Notes: generated by a model from the sequence alone, not told the origin. Numbered from the stretch's first letter, positions 8,507-17,532 are shown. The stretch is DNA of 64,000 nucleotides from Pseudohongiella acticola (GCF_001758195.1 NZ_MASR01000001.1:248001-312000), one strand, 5' to 3'. Translations and numbers: made by a program.

Positions 8507-8645
8507 GGTTGTATCCAAGCAGTTGATGCAGTCTGTGCGAATGTCGTTAGACTACCGCAAACCGTCGAAAATCGACAAGTGCCGGTATCGACAATGATGC
8601 TACGATGTAGGCTTTGGCGGGTTGCTACCGACATATAGGGTATCC

Positions 8646-9524
8646 ATGAAATCGATTCTGATAAAACGTCCTGATTCAATCGGCCGCATTTTCGTGCGGA
8701 ATGTTAAAGCTGTTTGCCTCAGTGCCGCCCTGCTCTGCAGTTCGCTGATGGCCGCAGCAGGTTTGGCGCAGATGCCGGCCGACAATAAAATTGCGAATCT
8801 GCCTTACGCTCAGGCTGCCATTGATGCCACAGGCTACAACGGCACTATGTTGATCTATGATCTGAATGACGATCAGTATTACGCATCCGATAAAGACAGC
8901 GTTTTGCTGCAACATATTCCTGCCTCCACATTCAAAATCATGAGTTCACTGGTTGTACTCGAAACCGGGTTGGTAGCGAATGCAGATACCGTACTGCCCT
9001 GGGATGGTGTGACGCGAGGCCGCACAGAAACAAATACCGACCTGACATTGCGTGATGCATTTCGACTGTCTTCTGTGGCCCACTATCAGGCATTGGTGCG
9101 CGCTGTTGGTGAACAGGCCATGCAACATGCCTTGTCGGAAGCTGCCTACGGCAATGAAAATATCAACGGCGGTATCGATCAGTTCTGGCTGACCGGTGCT
9201 CTGCGTATATCACCCATGCAGCAGATTGATGTGTTGCGCCGGCTGTATCGTGGCGACCTTCCCTTCTCTGACGCTACTCAGGATACCGTGAAAGATATCA
9301 TGGTGAATGACGCCACCGATGATTATGTTCTGCGGGCGAAAACCGGTCTGGCGATTCTGGACGGAGATGAAAACACCGGCTGGTGGGTTGGCTGGGTTGA
9401 ACGTGACAACAACGTAATCATGTTTGCGACTGTACTGACCGCAACCGCACCGGATTCAGGATTTATTCCGGCGCGATTGTCAGTTACCAGGGACGTTCTG
9501 CGTGAGTTCGGTGCCCTGCCTTGA
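8646..9524 (+). CDS. Class D (OXA-like) beta-lactamase
   Basis: A 292-residue exported serine beta-lactamase. After a signal sequence ending near AAAGLAQ, all class D signatures are intact: the active-site STFK (Ser94-Lys97), S-S-V (142-144), YGN (168-170), Trp181 in the omega-loop and KTG (232-234). The 48- and 26-residue spacings from the nucleophile to S-x-V and YGN equal those of OXA enzymes. It should hydrolyse penicillins in the periplasm; the spectrum cannot be predicted. ATG 8646 with AGGG upstream is preferred over the upstream 8622 start. It converges with the M56-TonB gene (43 bp between stops), so it is not in the blaI operon, although the neighbourhood suggests a functional link. 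Confidence 0.9.
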   Translation: MKSILIKRPDSIGRIFVRNVKAVCLSAALLCSSLMAAAGLAQMPADNKIANLPYAQAAIDATGYNGTMLIYDLNDDQYYASDKDSVLLQHIPASTFKIMSSLVVLETGLVANADTVLPWDGVTRGRTETNTDLTLRDAFRLSSVAHYQALVRAVGEQAMQHALSEAAYGNENINGGIDQFWLTGALRISPMQQIDVLRRLYRGDLPFSDATQDTVKDIMVNDATDDYVLRAKTGLAILDGDENTGWWVGWVERDNNVIMFATVLTATAPDSGFIPARLSVTRDVLREFGALP

Positions 9525-9567
9525 GTCATAGTCAATTTAATGGGGCACCTGGTGGTTAACCTGTGAC

Positions 9568-10995
9568 TCAGTCTGTTGACGTAGCCGGGTTTGCTGAATC
9601 CAGCAGGTCCGCTGGATCCGCTTGCAATTTGTAACGGAAGACATACTGGACATCAGGCACGGCAACCGCTTCGCCGCCACGGATTCGCGGCTTGAATCTG
9701 AATTTTCTGGCAGCCGCCAGCGCGCTGTTGTTAAAGGTGTCGGCCGGTTCGGCATCCACCACTGCCAGTGAATTTTCATCAATGCTGCCGGCGGCATTGA
9801 CGGTGAATCTTACATGGACCCAGCCTTCAATGCCTGCCTCGGCTGCGCTTCTGGGGTAAAGCGGCTGCTCGTTGTGCAGCGGTAACATTTCCTCATCGCC
9901 AGCGGCCCTGGTTGCTGGCGGATCTCTCTGTTCCTGCGCAGACAGCACCTGGGTTGCCCCCAGTACGCCCAACACGCCAGCGGACAGCATCAACAAACAT
10001 GCTATGGTTTTTCTGATTTGTTTCTGCATTTCGCTCGCTTGCATTTTATTCTCCTCAAGCACTCGGCTTATTCTCGTTTTTAAAGTGTTCTGGTCAAGCA
10101 TGGTTTGCATTAGCGCGTGGCTTCTGCCTGTGTTGCGCCGCGCCTGTATGCAGAGCGTGGCCACGCCCAGCAGGCTTTCGGCATAATCGGTATCGCTGCG
10201 TCCAGAGTTCAGAACAGCGGTATCACAGCTGTGTTCCGACTCTTCGCGTAAACGTTTGACTGCCAGCCACACAAGTGGATTCATCCAAAAGACACAGCCC
10301 AGCACATGTGCCATGACAGTTGTCAGCCAGTCCAGCCGTTTGATGTGGCAAAGCTCATGTAATAACACGTCGGTCATGATGGACGCAGTCCAGTCGCGAG
10401 CCTGAACCGGCACGATAATGGTGGGCCTTAGCAGTCCAAACGAAACCGGCGACTCAATCCTGTCACTGACACGCAGGTTTACCCGGCGGGTTATGGCAAG
10501 CTGCTTGCGCAGACGTGCAAGCAGGTCTGTTGTGTCATGGTGCCGTATCGGGACGGCATTGTTAAAAATGTTGCGCGAAATTTGCAACGCGAATAACAAC
10601 CTGGCCAGCATCAAAAACACGGGAGTCAGGTAAGCCGTCAGCAATACTGTTGCGGCATTGAACGGATTGCTTGCAGGCGTCTGTTGCGACGACACGGTCA
10701 ATTCAAACCATGCGCTGGCAGCAGCGCTCTGACCGCCTCCGAACACGTCCGGTCGCAGTGACAACAAGGCGGGTAGCCAGGGAAGAATGGCCAGACACAA
10801 CAGCGCATTCAACCAGAGCAGGTGCCGGCTGGTATTGTTTAATTTTGCACCGAAGAGTGCATCAATCAGTGCAAACGGTATCAGCACCGCAATCGACTTC
10901 AGGACGATATCGATTGCCGTCATCAGTAACGGCGATTGATGCAGCGCCGATGTGATCCAGTAAAATGTGTCTGTCAGCATGATCGGAATTGTCAT
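9568..10995 (-). CDS. BlaR1/MecR1-like M56 metalloprotease with C-terminal TonB domain
   Basis: A 475-residue membrane protein. The N-terminal half has about three to four hydrophobic helices and the M56 zinc site HELCH (about residue 213), with ESEHSCD downstream supplying a further ligand. In BlaR1 this domain is activated by signal and inactivates the BlaI repressor. Instead of the penicillin-binding sensor of BlaR1, the C-terminus has one more transmembrane helix (about 330-345) and a TonB-like domain (YPRSAAEAGIEGWVHVRF ... FRFKPRIRGG). The ATG at 10995 with AGGTGA at 6 bases is preferred to an upstream GTG. It follows blaI by 17 bp, so the two form an operon. The signal sensed is unknown. 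Confidence 0.9.
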   Translation of the reverse strand: MTIPIMLTDTFYWITSALHQSPLLMTAIDIVLKSIAVLIPFALIDALFGAKLNNTSRHLLWLNALLCLAILPWLPALLSLRPDVFGGGQSAAASAWFELTVSSQQTPASNPFNAATVLLTAYLTPVFLMLARLLFALQISRNIFNNAVPIRHHDTTDLLARLRKQLAITRRVNLRVSDRIESPVSFGLLRPTIIVPVQARDWTASIMTDVLLHELCHIKRLDWLTTVMAHVLGCVFWMNPLVWLAVKRLREESEHSCDTAVLNSGRSDTDYAESLLGVATLCIQARRNTGRSHALMQTMLDQNTLKTRISRVLEENKMQASEMQKQIRKTIACLLMLSAGVLGVLGATQVLSAQEQRDPPATRAAGDEEMLPLHNEQPLYPRSAAEAGIEGWVHVRFTVNAAGSIDENSLAVVDAEPADTFNNSALAAARKFRFKPRIRGGEAVAVPDVQYVFRYKLQADPADLLDSANPATSTD

Positions 10996-11012
10996 GGTGC
11001 TCACCTGTTTTA

Positions 11013-11399
11013 TTATTTGTTCTTCTGCTGTTTACGTGTCTGTATCATGGTTTTGAGCTGGTTCAGCTCTTCATCGCTCAGGTCATTGATCGACATATCC
11101 AGCAGTGAGTTGACCGCGAGATACGGTGAGTCTTCAAAAAAGGTTTTTACAACATTGCCCAGCGCCGAGCGGGATGCCTTCTCGTGTGCCACCAGCGGGA
11201 AGTAGACATACTTCAATCCGCTTTCGCGATGATCAACATGGCCTTTCTCGACAAGCTTTCCTAACAGGGTACGCACTGACGAATAACTGGGCGCGTCCTC
11301 CATGTTCTGCATGACATCTTTTGCGCTGGCTTTACCCAGTCGATACAGAATGTCCATTATCTGACGTTCGCGTCGGCTGAGTTGATCGGGACGTGCCAT
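11013..11399 (-). CDS. BlaI/MecI/CopY-family transcriptional repressor
   Basis: A 128-residue winged-helix repressor. QLSRRERQIMDILYRLGKAS and SYSSVRTLLGKLVEKGHVDH form the DNA-binding domain, and the C-terminal helical part mediates dimerisation. Family members are cleaved or displaced by a BlaR-type protease; the partner is the gene just downstream. I use ATG 11399 (MARPDQLS); the longer frame to 11456 would run over the operator palindrome. Expected targets are its own promoter (palindromes at 11449-11465 and 11501-11516) and perhaps the class D beta-lactamase. Copper-type CopY members also look like this, so the inducer is open. Confidence 0.92.
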   Translation of the reverse strand: MARPDQLSRRERQIMDILYRLGKASAKDVMQNMEDAPSYSSVRTLLGKLVEKGHVDHRESGLKYVYFPLVAHEKASRSALGNVVKTFFEDSPYLAVNSLLDMSINDLSDEELNQLKTMIQTRKQQKNK

Positions 11400-11448
11400 G
11401 ATTGTGCTTACCTTGTCGTGTGAGACTGATTTTGGATGGTGCCAATTA

Positions 11449-11516
11449 ATTAGCATATTGCTAATAAAATAGCATTACGAGCTAAAGGTCAAGCCCTTTG
11501 TGTTAATATTTTAACA
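11449..11516 (-). promoter_or_regulatory. Two operator-like palindromes in the blaI promoter region
   Basis: ATTAGCA-TAT-TGCTAAT (11449-11465) is a perfect 7-3-7 inverted repeat 50 bp upstream of the blaI start. TGTTAA-TATT-TTAACA (11501-11516) is a second perfect 6-4-6 repeat about 50 bp farther upstream. Autoregulation by BlaI-family dimers at such sites is established for the family; binding here is inferred. The half-site TAGCA also occurs in the operator candidate upstream of the TonB receptor. Confidence 0.45.
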
Positions 11517-11530
11517 TTAGCGGATTGGTG

Positions 11531-12910
11531 TCAGTCGTAAACGACGTTGCGAATGACCGCATCATAGTCACTGACGCCCCGCCGGAACGCAGCTTCCGGC
11601 ACCCGCTCATCGTTGCCGTGGACGCCGGTATGCTCGCCATCGTCGGTAATCAGCGGATTGAATCCGTAGCTGATGATGCCGAGGTCACGAGTGAAGTGGC
11701 TGTCGGTGAACCCGGTGCTGACCGATGGCAACACCCGGGATCCGGGGTGAAGCTCAGCCGTTACATTCTGGATGGCGGTAAACAGCCGTGAATTGGTCGT
11801 GGAAATGGCAGGTGTGAACGCCATGATCACATCAACAGTGACGCCGGTATGCTCGACCAGCTCGGTTAGTTCCGAGATGAACTGCTGCGCCGGTTTGTCG
11901 GGCAGAATCCGGCAATCCAGTTCAGCCCATGCCTCTGGGGCGACCACATTGATTTTGTTGGAACTTTCCATGCGGGTCATGGAACAGGTGTCGCGGATCA
12001 ATGAGTGGTGACCTGGCCGGTTTTCATGCAGTCGCTGAATAAACGCGGGGTTCTGTATAGCCTGGCGTATGTCGGCGTAATCGTCTGCCCAGGCCGGGCC
12101 CTGAGCCAGTGACATACCGGCAAAATAATCCTCCACCGGCGGGATGATTCGCGGCGGGAACGGATTCTCCAGCAGTGTATTCAGGGCGCGTACAACGCGT
12201 GTCATTGAGCTGGTTGTGCGTGGTGAGGAGCCGTGACCGGGCTCATCAACTGCAGTCAGGCGCAACCAGACCGGTACCTTTTGTGTGACCTCAACACCGA
12301 ATACGACCTCACCGTCACTGCGGCTGCCTCCCCCGCCTTCATTAAGCAGGATGCCAGCACCGTCGAAAATTTCCGGATGATTGTCAATCAGCCAGCCAAC
12401 ACCGAAGGCGCCGCCCGCCTCTTCGTCCGCGGTGGCCAGAAACACGACATCTCGGTTCAATTCCCGGTTTGAGGCATGCAGCTGTAGAAACGCAACCAGC
12501 TGGGCGATGCCCAGACCTTTCATGTCGCGGGTGCCACGCCCATAGATATAACCCTCGCTAAGGTTGCCCGCCAACGGGTCGAATGACCAGTATTGCCGAT
12601 CTGCAGGCACCACGTCAGTGTGTTGCAGCAAAATCAGACCGGGTTCGTTGCCGCCAGGCAGGCGTGCCCAGATGTTGCCACGTCCCGGAGCGCTTTCTGC
12701 GGTTTCGTACTCAATGCCGGCAGCGTCAAAAATGCGGGCATAAAACTCGACCGCCCGAAACTCGTTACCGGGCGGATTAATGGTGTCGATCTGTACAAAT
12801 TCCTGCAGCCACGCCACGGCCTGGTCGCTGGTTTCAATGTCAATCTGCGCGCTCAGTGGTGCTGCGCTGAATATGAATATTGCCGACAAAAACCATTTTT
12901 CGAATTTCAC
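11531..12910 (-). CDS. Secreted M20 family zinc peptidase
   Basis: A 459-residue metallopeptidase with an N-terminal signal peptide (cleavage near APLSAQ), so periplasmic or secreted. The M20 zinc site is complete: H97-T-D99 (LLQHTDVVP), the bridging Asp in GRGTRDMKG (129) and the catalytic DEEAGG (163-164). The dimerisation domain lies in the middle (LRLTAVDEPGHGSSP). The family includes carboxypeptidases, dipeptidases and acylases; the substrate cannot be told from sequence. Start is GTG 12910 with AGGAG at 6 bases. It is followed by the blaI promoter region, so it is probably transcribed alone. Confidence 0.9.
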   Translation of the reverse strand: MKFEKWFLSAIFIFSAAPLSAQIDIETSDQAVAWLQEFVQIDTINPPGNEFRAVEFYARIFDAAGIEYETAESAPGRGNIWARLPGGNEPGLILLQHTDVVPADRQYWSFDPLAGNLSEGYIYGRGTRDMKGLGIAQLVAFLQLHASNRELNRDVVFLATADEEAGGAFGVGWLIDNHPEIFDGAGILLNEGGGGSRSDGEVVFGVEVTQKVPVWLRLTAVDEPGHGSSPRTTSSMTRVVRALNTLLENPFPPRIIPPVEDYFAGMSLAQGPAWADDYADIRQAIQNPAFIQRLHENRPGHHSLIRDTCSMTRMESSNKINVVAPEAWAELDCRILPDKPAQQFISELTELVEHTGVTVDVIMAFTPAISTTNSRLFTAIQNVTAELHPGSRVLPSVSTGFTDSHFTRDLGIISYGFNPLITDDGEHTGVHGNDERVPEAAFRRGVSDYDAVIRNVVYD

Positions 12911-13004
12911 AATGTACTCCTGAAGTGCGCAGTTAAGTTATCTTTAGATATCGACTTTGCCTGAGTATAGATCAATAGTCATAAAAGTCTCGCCTTCGCA
13001 GACC

Positions 13005-14438
13005 TTAGCACTCGCTGACGTTGATCGGAATGTTGACAGCCAGGCCACCGTCCGAGGTTTCTTTGTAGCGTGTATTCATGTCCTGTGCTGTTTCCCACAT
13101 GGTCTTGACCACCACATCAAGCGACACTTTTGTTTGTGATGGATCGCTATGGCGTGCCAGCTGCGAGGCGGTAATGGCTTTGATCGCGCCCATGGTATTG
13201 CGCTCAATGCAGGGTACCTGAACCAGGCCGCCAATGGGGTCGCAGGTCATGCCCAGGTGATGTTCCATGGCGATTTCTGCTGCCATCAGGCATTGCGCGG
13301 GGCTGCCTCCCAGGCACTCGGTCAGGCCTGCCGCCGCCATCGCTGACGAAACCCCTATCTCGGCCTGGCAGCCGCCCATGGCTGCAGAAATGGTGGCTCG
13401 TTTTTTGAAGATGCAACCAATCTCGGAGGCAGTGAACAGAAAGCGGTTGATCAGTTCCGGATCAGGGGGCGACTGCCTGATGCCGGGGGCGAATGTCAGC
13501 AGGTATTGCAACACGGCCGGGATCACGCCAGCGGCGCCATTGGTCGGCGCCGTTACTACGCGACCGAAAGCGGCATTCTGTTCGTTCACCGCCAGTGCAA
13601 AACAGCTGACCCAGTCCAGGGTATAGGCGAAACCCTCGCCGCCATCACGGATAGCCTGTCGCCAGCTTTCATAATCGGAGTAAGTTGCGTTCGGTAACAG
13701 ACGACTATTCAGGGTGGCTGCCCGTCGCGTGACCCGCAGCCCGCCAGGAAGGACCCCGCTGGTATGGCAGCCTTTATAGAGACAATCTGCCATCACCTGC
13801 CATATTTGCATCACGGCATCGCGCGTTGCTGCGGGCGATCGCCAGGCGGTTTCATTTTCTGCCACCACACCGGAAATTGGCAGACCGGATTGCTGGCACC
13901 ACTGGGATAGCTCCTGTGCCGACTCGACCGGATAATGCAGTTTGATCTGATCCTGCGAGTCGCCATCATCCTGGGTCTCCTGAATGACAAAACCTCCGCC
14001 CACCGAGTACCAGGTCTCGCTGACCACATCGTCGTTAGTCAGGCGGGCCTGAAACTTAATGCCATTGGGATGGAACGGCAGAATTTTGTCGTCGAGAAAC
14101 AGGATGTCAGTGTCGGCATGAAACTCGATTCCGTGACCGCCATGCAGCACCAGCTGGTTTGTCTGGCGTATGGCACGGACGTCGGGTTCGATCTGCTCAA
14201 TATCACAATGAACCGGATCTTTTCCGGCCAGCCCCTGCATCAGCGCAATATCGGTCCCGTGCCCGCGTCCGGTTTTTGCCAGGGAGCCATATAAACTGAT
14301 TTGCAGAGATTTAACAGCAGTGCGCTTGTCGCCCAGGTTTTCGGCGAAACGTGCAGCGGCGCGCCAGGGCCCCAGCGTATGCGAACTGCTGGGGCCGACG
14401 CCGATCTTGAACATGTCAAGCACAGAGAGAGCTTCCAT
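13005..14438 (-). CDS. sdaA: L-serine ammonia-lyase (L-serine dehydratase), iron-sulfur type
   Basis: Converts L-serine to pyruvate and ammonia with a 4Fe-4S cluster. The 477-residue single-chain form has the beta domain first ([20 protein letters not shown], the family signature) and the alpha domain second ([34 protein letters not shown] with cluster cysteines). Length and order match E. coli SdaA. The ATG at 14438 has only a weak Shine-Dalgarno sequence. It stands alone between the M20 peptidase and the dynamin-like gene. Pyruvate produced joins the Entner-Doudoroff output encoded nearby, but no regulatory link is visible. Confidence 0.95.
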   Translation of the reverse strand: MEALSVLDMFKIGVGPSSSHTLGPWRAAARFAENLGDKRTAVKSLQISLYGSLAKTGRGHGTDIALMQGLAGKDPVHCDIEQIEPDVRAIRQTNQLVLHGGHGIEFHADTDILFLDDKILPFHPNGIKFQARLTNDDVVSETWYSVGGGFVIQETQDDGDSQDQIKLHYPVESAQELSQWCQQSGLPISGVVAENETAWRSPAATRDAVMQIWQVMADCLYKGCHTSGVLPGGLRVTRRAATLNSRLLPNATYSDYESWRQAIRDGGEGFAYTLDWVSCFALAVNEQNAAFGRVVTAPTNGAAGVIPAVLQYLLTFAPGIRQSPPDPELINRFLFTASEIGCIFKKRATISAAMGGCQAEIGVSSAMAAAGLTECLGGSPAQCLMAAEIAMEHHLGMTCDPIGGLVQVPCIERNTMGAIKAITASQLARHSDPSQTKVSLDVVVKTMWETAQDMNTRYKETSDGGLAVNIPINVSEC

Positions 14439-14505
14439 GCCTTCAGTGTAAGAGTTCAGACCGCCAAAACCAAACGATTATGGTTGGGCCACTGATCACT
14501 GGCGT

Positions 14506-15939
14506 TCACTGATCATTGGCGCCTGATGGTCGCGTAAAGCGGTCATTGAGCTTCTGCACCAATGTATCTGCGCTGGCAATCAGCTTGTCCAGTCTGCGCT
14601 GCAAACGACCAGACCAGTTATGCGGATGCCCTGCTGACAGGTGTTTCGACCAGGAGTCGAGATTTCGTTCGAAAGCCATTGTCAGTCGTTTACCATCAAC
14701 GCCGGGGGAGCTTTCGCGCTTAAGTTTTCGCAGTACCGAACGACCGGCCATTAGCCGAAGGTGTCCGTACAACATTGCCAGGGCGATTGCTGCCGCACCA
14801 ACAAGCACCAACTGAATCAGAGGCGCCATGTCTGCCAGTGGCCTGAAAATGACCCCGTCCCATGAACCAGTGCTGAGGCTCCAGTAGGCGAATGCAATAA
14901 TCATGGCGCCAAAAACGATACCATTGAGCCAGCGTGACCGTTTGAACCACAAACGCCGCGCCTTGATCAGCTCTGGCACAAGCACGTCACGCAAATGCTT
15001 GGCGCTTTGCTCCAGCATCCCGGTGACACGATAGGCCCGATTGACATCCAGTTGTTGTATGCGGTTTTTAATGTCGCCAAGATCCTCGTCACGTTTAGCC
15101 TTCATGCGTTCCTTGATCTGCTGGTCGTCGATGGGAACAGCGGCTTCTTCTGAGTAAATGCGGAAAAAACGGCCAGCGGTCAGACCAGACTGGGCCATTG
15201 CCCGTTGCCACGCAGCCACAACTTCTTCCGGATTATCTTCGCGTACGGTGTTGTCAATCTGGTTCAGGATATAAAGGAACTTGTCGGAATCCTGCCGATT
15301 GATGGTGTTGGCCACCAGGTGCTCCAACGTGTCAGTCATGGCACCTGGTTCCGGGTGACGTGCATCAAAGAACACCAGTACCAGATCCGACAGGCCGATG
15401 ATGTGATCGGTAATCAGCAGCGTGGCGTCACGCTGTTTGTCGGCATCAAAACCGGGGGAATCAATCAGGATTTTACCCCGCAGCACTTCAGCATTGCAGG
15501 TTTTGAGCTGCAGATAGGAGTCGATGCGTTTGCCTTCGCCGGTGGCATCGGACTCGATCGATTGACTGATCTGGTAAAACGGAAATCGTGGATCGCTGTC
15601 CAGCGCCAGCCCGGGCAATTGTTTTGGCGCTTCATCGCTGCCATAGCAGATAACGGTGAATTTATCGTCTACTGCCTGGTTGCCGGTGCGTTGTAATTGA
15701 TGTCCGAGGTACTCATTCAGGAAGGTCGATTTTCCCGCGGAAAACGTTCCCAGCACGGCCACAACCGGCCACCATGAAATTTGTGTTGCATACGAATCGT
15801 CTTCGCTCATGAAACCCAGCTTGCGAGCCACGATATCAAGTTCCTGGAACTGCTCAACCACCTCGGCGAGCGCCGGGTTCTCTCGCTCCAGATGGGCTTT
15901 CAGGCGTTTGATGCGTTCCTCTGTTGCTGTCTTGGCCAT
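14506..15939 (-). CDS. Dynamin-like GTPase with two membrane segments
   Basis: A 477-residue membrane-associated GTPase. G1 is GTFSAGKST (64-72), G3 is DSPGFD (160-165) and G4 is NQID (226-229), all typical of bacterial dynamin/EHD-like proteins. The helical region after the GTPase domain leads to two hydrophobic segments at about 341-358 and 371-390 (LNGIVFGAMIIAFAYWSL and LIQLVLVGAAAIALAMLY), then a basic cytoplasmic tail. Such proteins bind and remodel membranes; the cellular role of this one is unknown. ATG 15939 is preceded by GAGGGAG. It is a single gene with no dynamin partner beside it. Confidence 0.85.
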   Translation of the reverse strand: MAKTATEERIKRLKAHLERENPALAEVVEQFQELDIVARKLGFMSEDDSYATQISWWPVVAVLGTFSAGKSTFLNEYLGHQLQRTGNQAVDDKFTVICYGSDEAPKQLPGLALDSDPRFPFYQISQSIESDATGEGKRIDSYLQLKTCNAEVLRGKILIDSPGFDADKQRDATLLITDHIIGLSDLVLVFFDARHPEPGAMTDTLEHLVANTINRQDSDKFLYILNQIDNTVREDNPEEVVAAWQRAMAQSGLTAGRFFRIYSEEAAVPIDDQQIKERMKAKRDEDLGDIKNRIQQLDVNRAYRVTGMLEQSAKHLRDVLVPELIKARRLWFKRSRWLNGIVFGAMIIAFAYWSLSTGSWDGVIFRPLADMAPLIQLVLVGAAAIALAMLYGHLRLMAGRSVLRKLKRESSPGVDGKRLTMAFERNLDSWSKHLSAGHPHNWSGRLQRRLDKLIASADTLVQKLNDRFTRPSGANDQ

Positions 15940-16427
15940 GTTACTCCCTCATAGCGGTTGTCATAACAGGTGGAGATTGTTATGTATTCGATGCGTAGAC
16001 TGGGAGTATCCCATAGTTGAAGGCTTTCTTCATCCGGTGGCATTAGAACGCAGGAGTACGAGGTGTCGGGATGGCAATACTGCCGGGGACTTCGATAAGT
16101 GGCGCTGGGGCGCTCGTCTCAACTTGTTGCACAAGTTGTCGAACCCTGTAACGGGTTCCCATCCCTGCCCGCTTAACGGCGGTTGGGGATTCTACTGGTT
16201 TTGGGGATGGCAATACTGCCGGGGACTTCGATAAATGGCGGAGGGGCAGGATTGATTTAACAGCCTTTGGGGCTGTTAAACCCTTCGGGCTTCGCGCTGG
16301 GGCGCTCGTCTCAACTTGTTGCACAAGTTGTCGAACCCTGTAACGGGTTCTCATCCCTGCCTGCTTAATGGCGGTTGGGGATTCTACTGGTTTTGGGGAT
16401 GGCAATACTGCCGGGGACTTCGATAAA
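15940..16427. other. Gene-free stretch filled by the tRNA-Ser 3'-flank repeats
   Basis: No supported protein gene lies here. About 16071-16427 consists of repeats derived from the flank and last 15 bases of the tRNA-Ser gene, described below. 15940-16070 shows only the upstream region of the dynamin-like gene. A 172-codon frame running through the repeats and the tRNA (16043-16561, minus) is an artefact. Confidence 0.8.
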
Positions 16428-16442
16428 TGGCGGAGGGGCAGG
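16071..16442. repeat. Tandem duplication of the tRNA-Ser 3' end and flank (192-bp period)
   Basis: Two near-identical 149-bp copies lie at 16102-16250 and 16294-16442; I count three C/T differences. Each ends with the last 15 bases of the tRNA gene including CCA (16236-16250 and 16428-16442). A 28-bp core starting ATGGCAATACTGCC occurs three times (16071, 16207, 16399). Each long copy has two small hairpins, AACTTGT-TGC-ACAAGTT (16121-16137, 16313-16329) and GAACCC-TGTAAC-GGGTTC (16141-16158, 16333-16350). Between the copies lies a 9-bp stem with a 5-base loop, TTAACAGCC/GGCTGTTAA (16257-16279). Confidence 0.9.
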
Positions 16443-16518
16443 GATTCGAACCCTGGGTAGGCTATTAACCTACGCCGGTTTTCAAGACCGGTGCATTCAA
16501 CCGCTCTGCCACCCCTCC
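16428..16518 (-). tRNA. tRNA-Ser (anticodon TGA), CCA encoded
   Basis: Read on the minus strand from 16518. The acceptor stem GGAGGGG (16518-16512) pairs with CCCCTCC (16438-16432), followed by discriminator G and an encoded CCA (16430-16428). The anticodon arm is CCGGT-CTTGAAA-ACCGG, giving anticodon TGA, which decodes UCA and related serine codons. A long variable arm (GTAGG...CCTAC) marks it as a class II serine tRNA, and the T loop contains GGTTCGAATCC. It is 88 bases without CCA. Its 3' end is the source of the tandem repeats next to it. Confidence 0.97.
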
Positions 16519-16611
16519 GCAGCGCGAAGCGGCATGTTACTATAATTTTGTAATCAGTCAACTGTTGATTGGGCTGCAGATGACAACTCTACCCTCTTGC
16601 GTCGATATTCA

Positions 16612-16639
16612 TTGATTTTGCCGGACTGCACGGTATGAT
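16612..16639 (+). promoter_or_regulatory. Possible sigma-70 promoter of yccA
   Basis: TTGATT (16612-16617) and TATGAT (16634-16639) are 16 bp apart, about 100 bp upstream of the yccA start. A small hairpin (CGGTG-TTGT-CACCG) follows in the presumed leader. Confidence 0.4.
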
Positions 16640-16737
16640 TATGTTGTGAAAGATAACGGTGTTGTCACCGATCTTCTATAGAGTCGATGTAGCGCCCATC
16701 CGGGTGTTATTGGATGTTTAGCCGGAGGTTTACCTGT

Positions 16738-17406
16738 ATGAGTCAGTACCAAGTCAATGCCACGCAGTCACGCGAGTCTGCGGTTGTTGTTAACAAGGTT
16801 CTCAAGAATACCTATCTGTTACTGGCATTAACGCTGGCATTCAGTGCTTTGACTGCAAGCTTTGCCATGGCCAGCAATGCGGCCCCCGTCAACATTTTTG
16901 TCATGCTGATCGGCTTTTACGGCTTGTTGTTCCTGACCCACAAACTGTCCAACAGTGTCTGGGGTCTGGCAGCGGTTTTTGCCCTCACCGGCTTTATGGG
17001 TTACACGCTGGGACCGATTCTGGGTTTCTACATGGCGACTGCTAACGGCAGCCAACTGGTCATGACTGCGCTGGGCGGCACAGCCTTTATCTTTTTTGGT
17101 CTGTCCGGATACGCGCTGGTGACCCGCAAAGACTTCTCATTTCTGAGCGGTTTCATGATGGCGGGTTTCCTGGTCATCGTGGCGGCCTTTATTGCCAACC
17201 TGTTCCTGCAGTTGCCGGCCCTTCAGTTGGCACTGTCCGCTGCCTTCATGCTGTTCTCCAGCGCTGCCATCCTGATGCAGACGGGTGCGATCATCAACGG
17301 TGGTGAGCGTAATTACATTCTGGCCACAGTGACTTTGTACGTGTCTCTGTACAATATCTTTATCAGCCTGCTTCATCTGTTGACCGCCTTTGGTGGAGAA
17401 GAGTAA
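16738..17406 (+). CDS. yccA: Bax inhibitor-1/YccA family inner-membrane protein
   Basis: A 222-residue integral membrane protein with seven hydrophobic segments after a short polar N-terminus. GFMGYTLGPILGFY and the C-terminal ATVTLYVSLYNIFISLLHLL carry the UPF0005/BI-1 signature. E. coli YccA binds and modulates the FtsH protease; that role is inferred here from family. I use ATG 16738 (MSQYQVNAT) with GGAGG at 9 bases, not the upstream start of the longer frame. It precedes tusDCBE as in Pseudomonas, but a strong terminator separates them. Confidence 0.92.
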   Translation: MSQYQVNATQSRESAVVVNKVLKNTYLLLALTLAFSALTASFAMASNAAPVNIFVMLIGFYGLLFLTHKLSNSVWGLAAVFALTGFMGYTLGPILGFYMATANGSQLVMTALGGTAFIFFGLSGYALVTRKDFSFLSGFMMAGFLVIVAAFIANLFLQLPALQLALSAAFMLFSSAAILMQTGAIINGGERNYILATVTLYVSLYNIFISLLHLLTAFGGEE

Positions 17407-17434
17407 CGCAGTCATCGCCAAATCTGGCAGCAAG

Positions 17435-17461
17435 AGCCCCGGCCTGGTCCGGGGCTTTTTT
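17435..17461 (+). terminator. Rho-independent terminator after yccA
   Basis: AGCCCCGG (17435-17442), loop CCTGGT, CCGGGGCT (17449-17456), followed by six T residues. A perfect 8-bp GC-rich stem 28 bases after the yccA stop. Confidence 0.93.
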
Positions 17462-17532
17462 GTTTCTGGTAGTCAGTTTGCGGCATAATGCCGCTATTGC
17501 TGCTCAATTCATTGTCAGAGGCTCTATTTCAG

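Noticed and set aside
8600-8610. BlaI operator (CTACGATGTAG) upstream of the class D beta-lactamase
   Set aside because: The 4-3-4 repeat is too short and differs from the palindromes at the blaI promoter.
16043-16561. A 172-codon minus-strand frame through the tRNA region
   Set aside because: It translates the tRNA-Ser gene and its repeats; the peptide contains the well-known artefact GGRAVECTGLENRRR.
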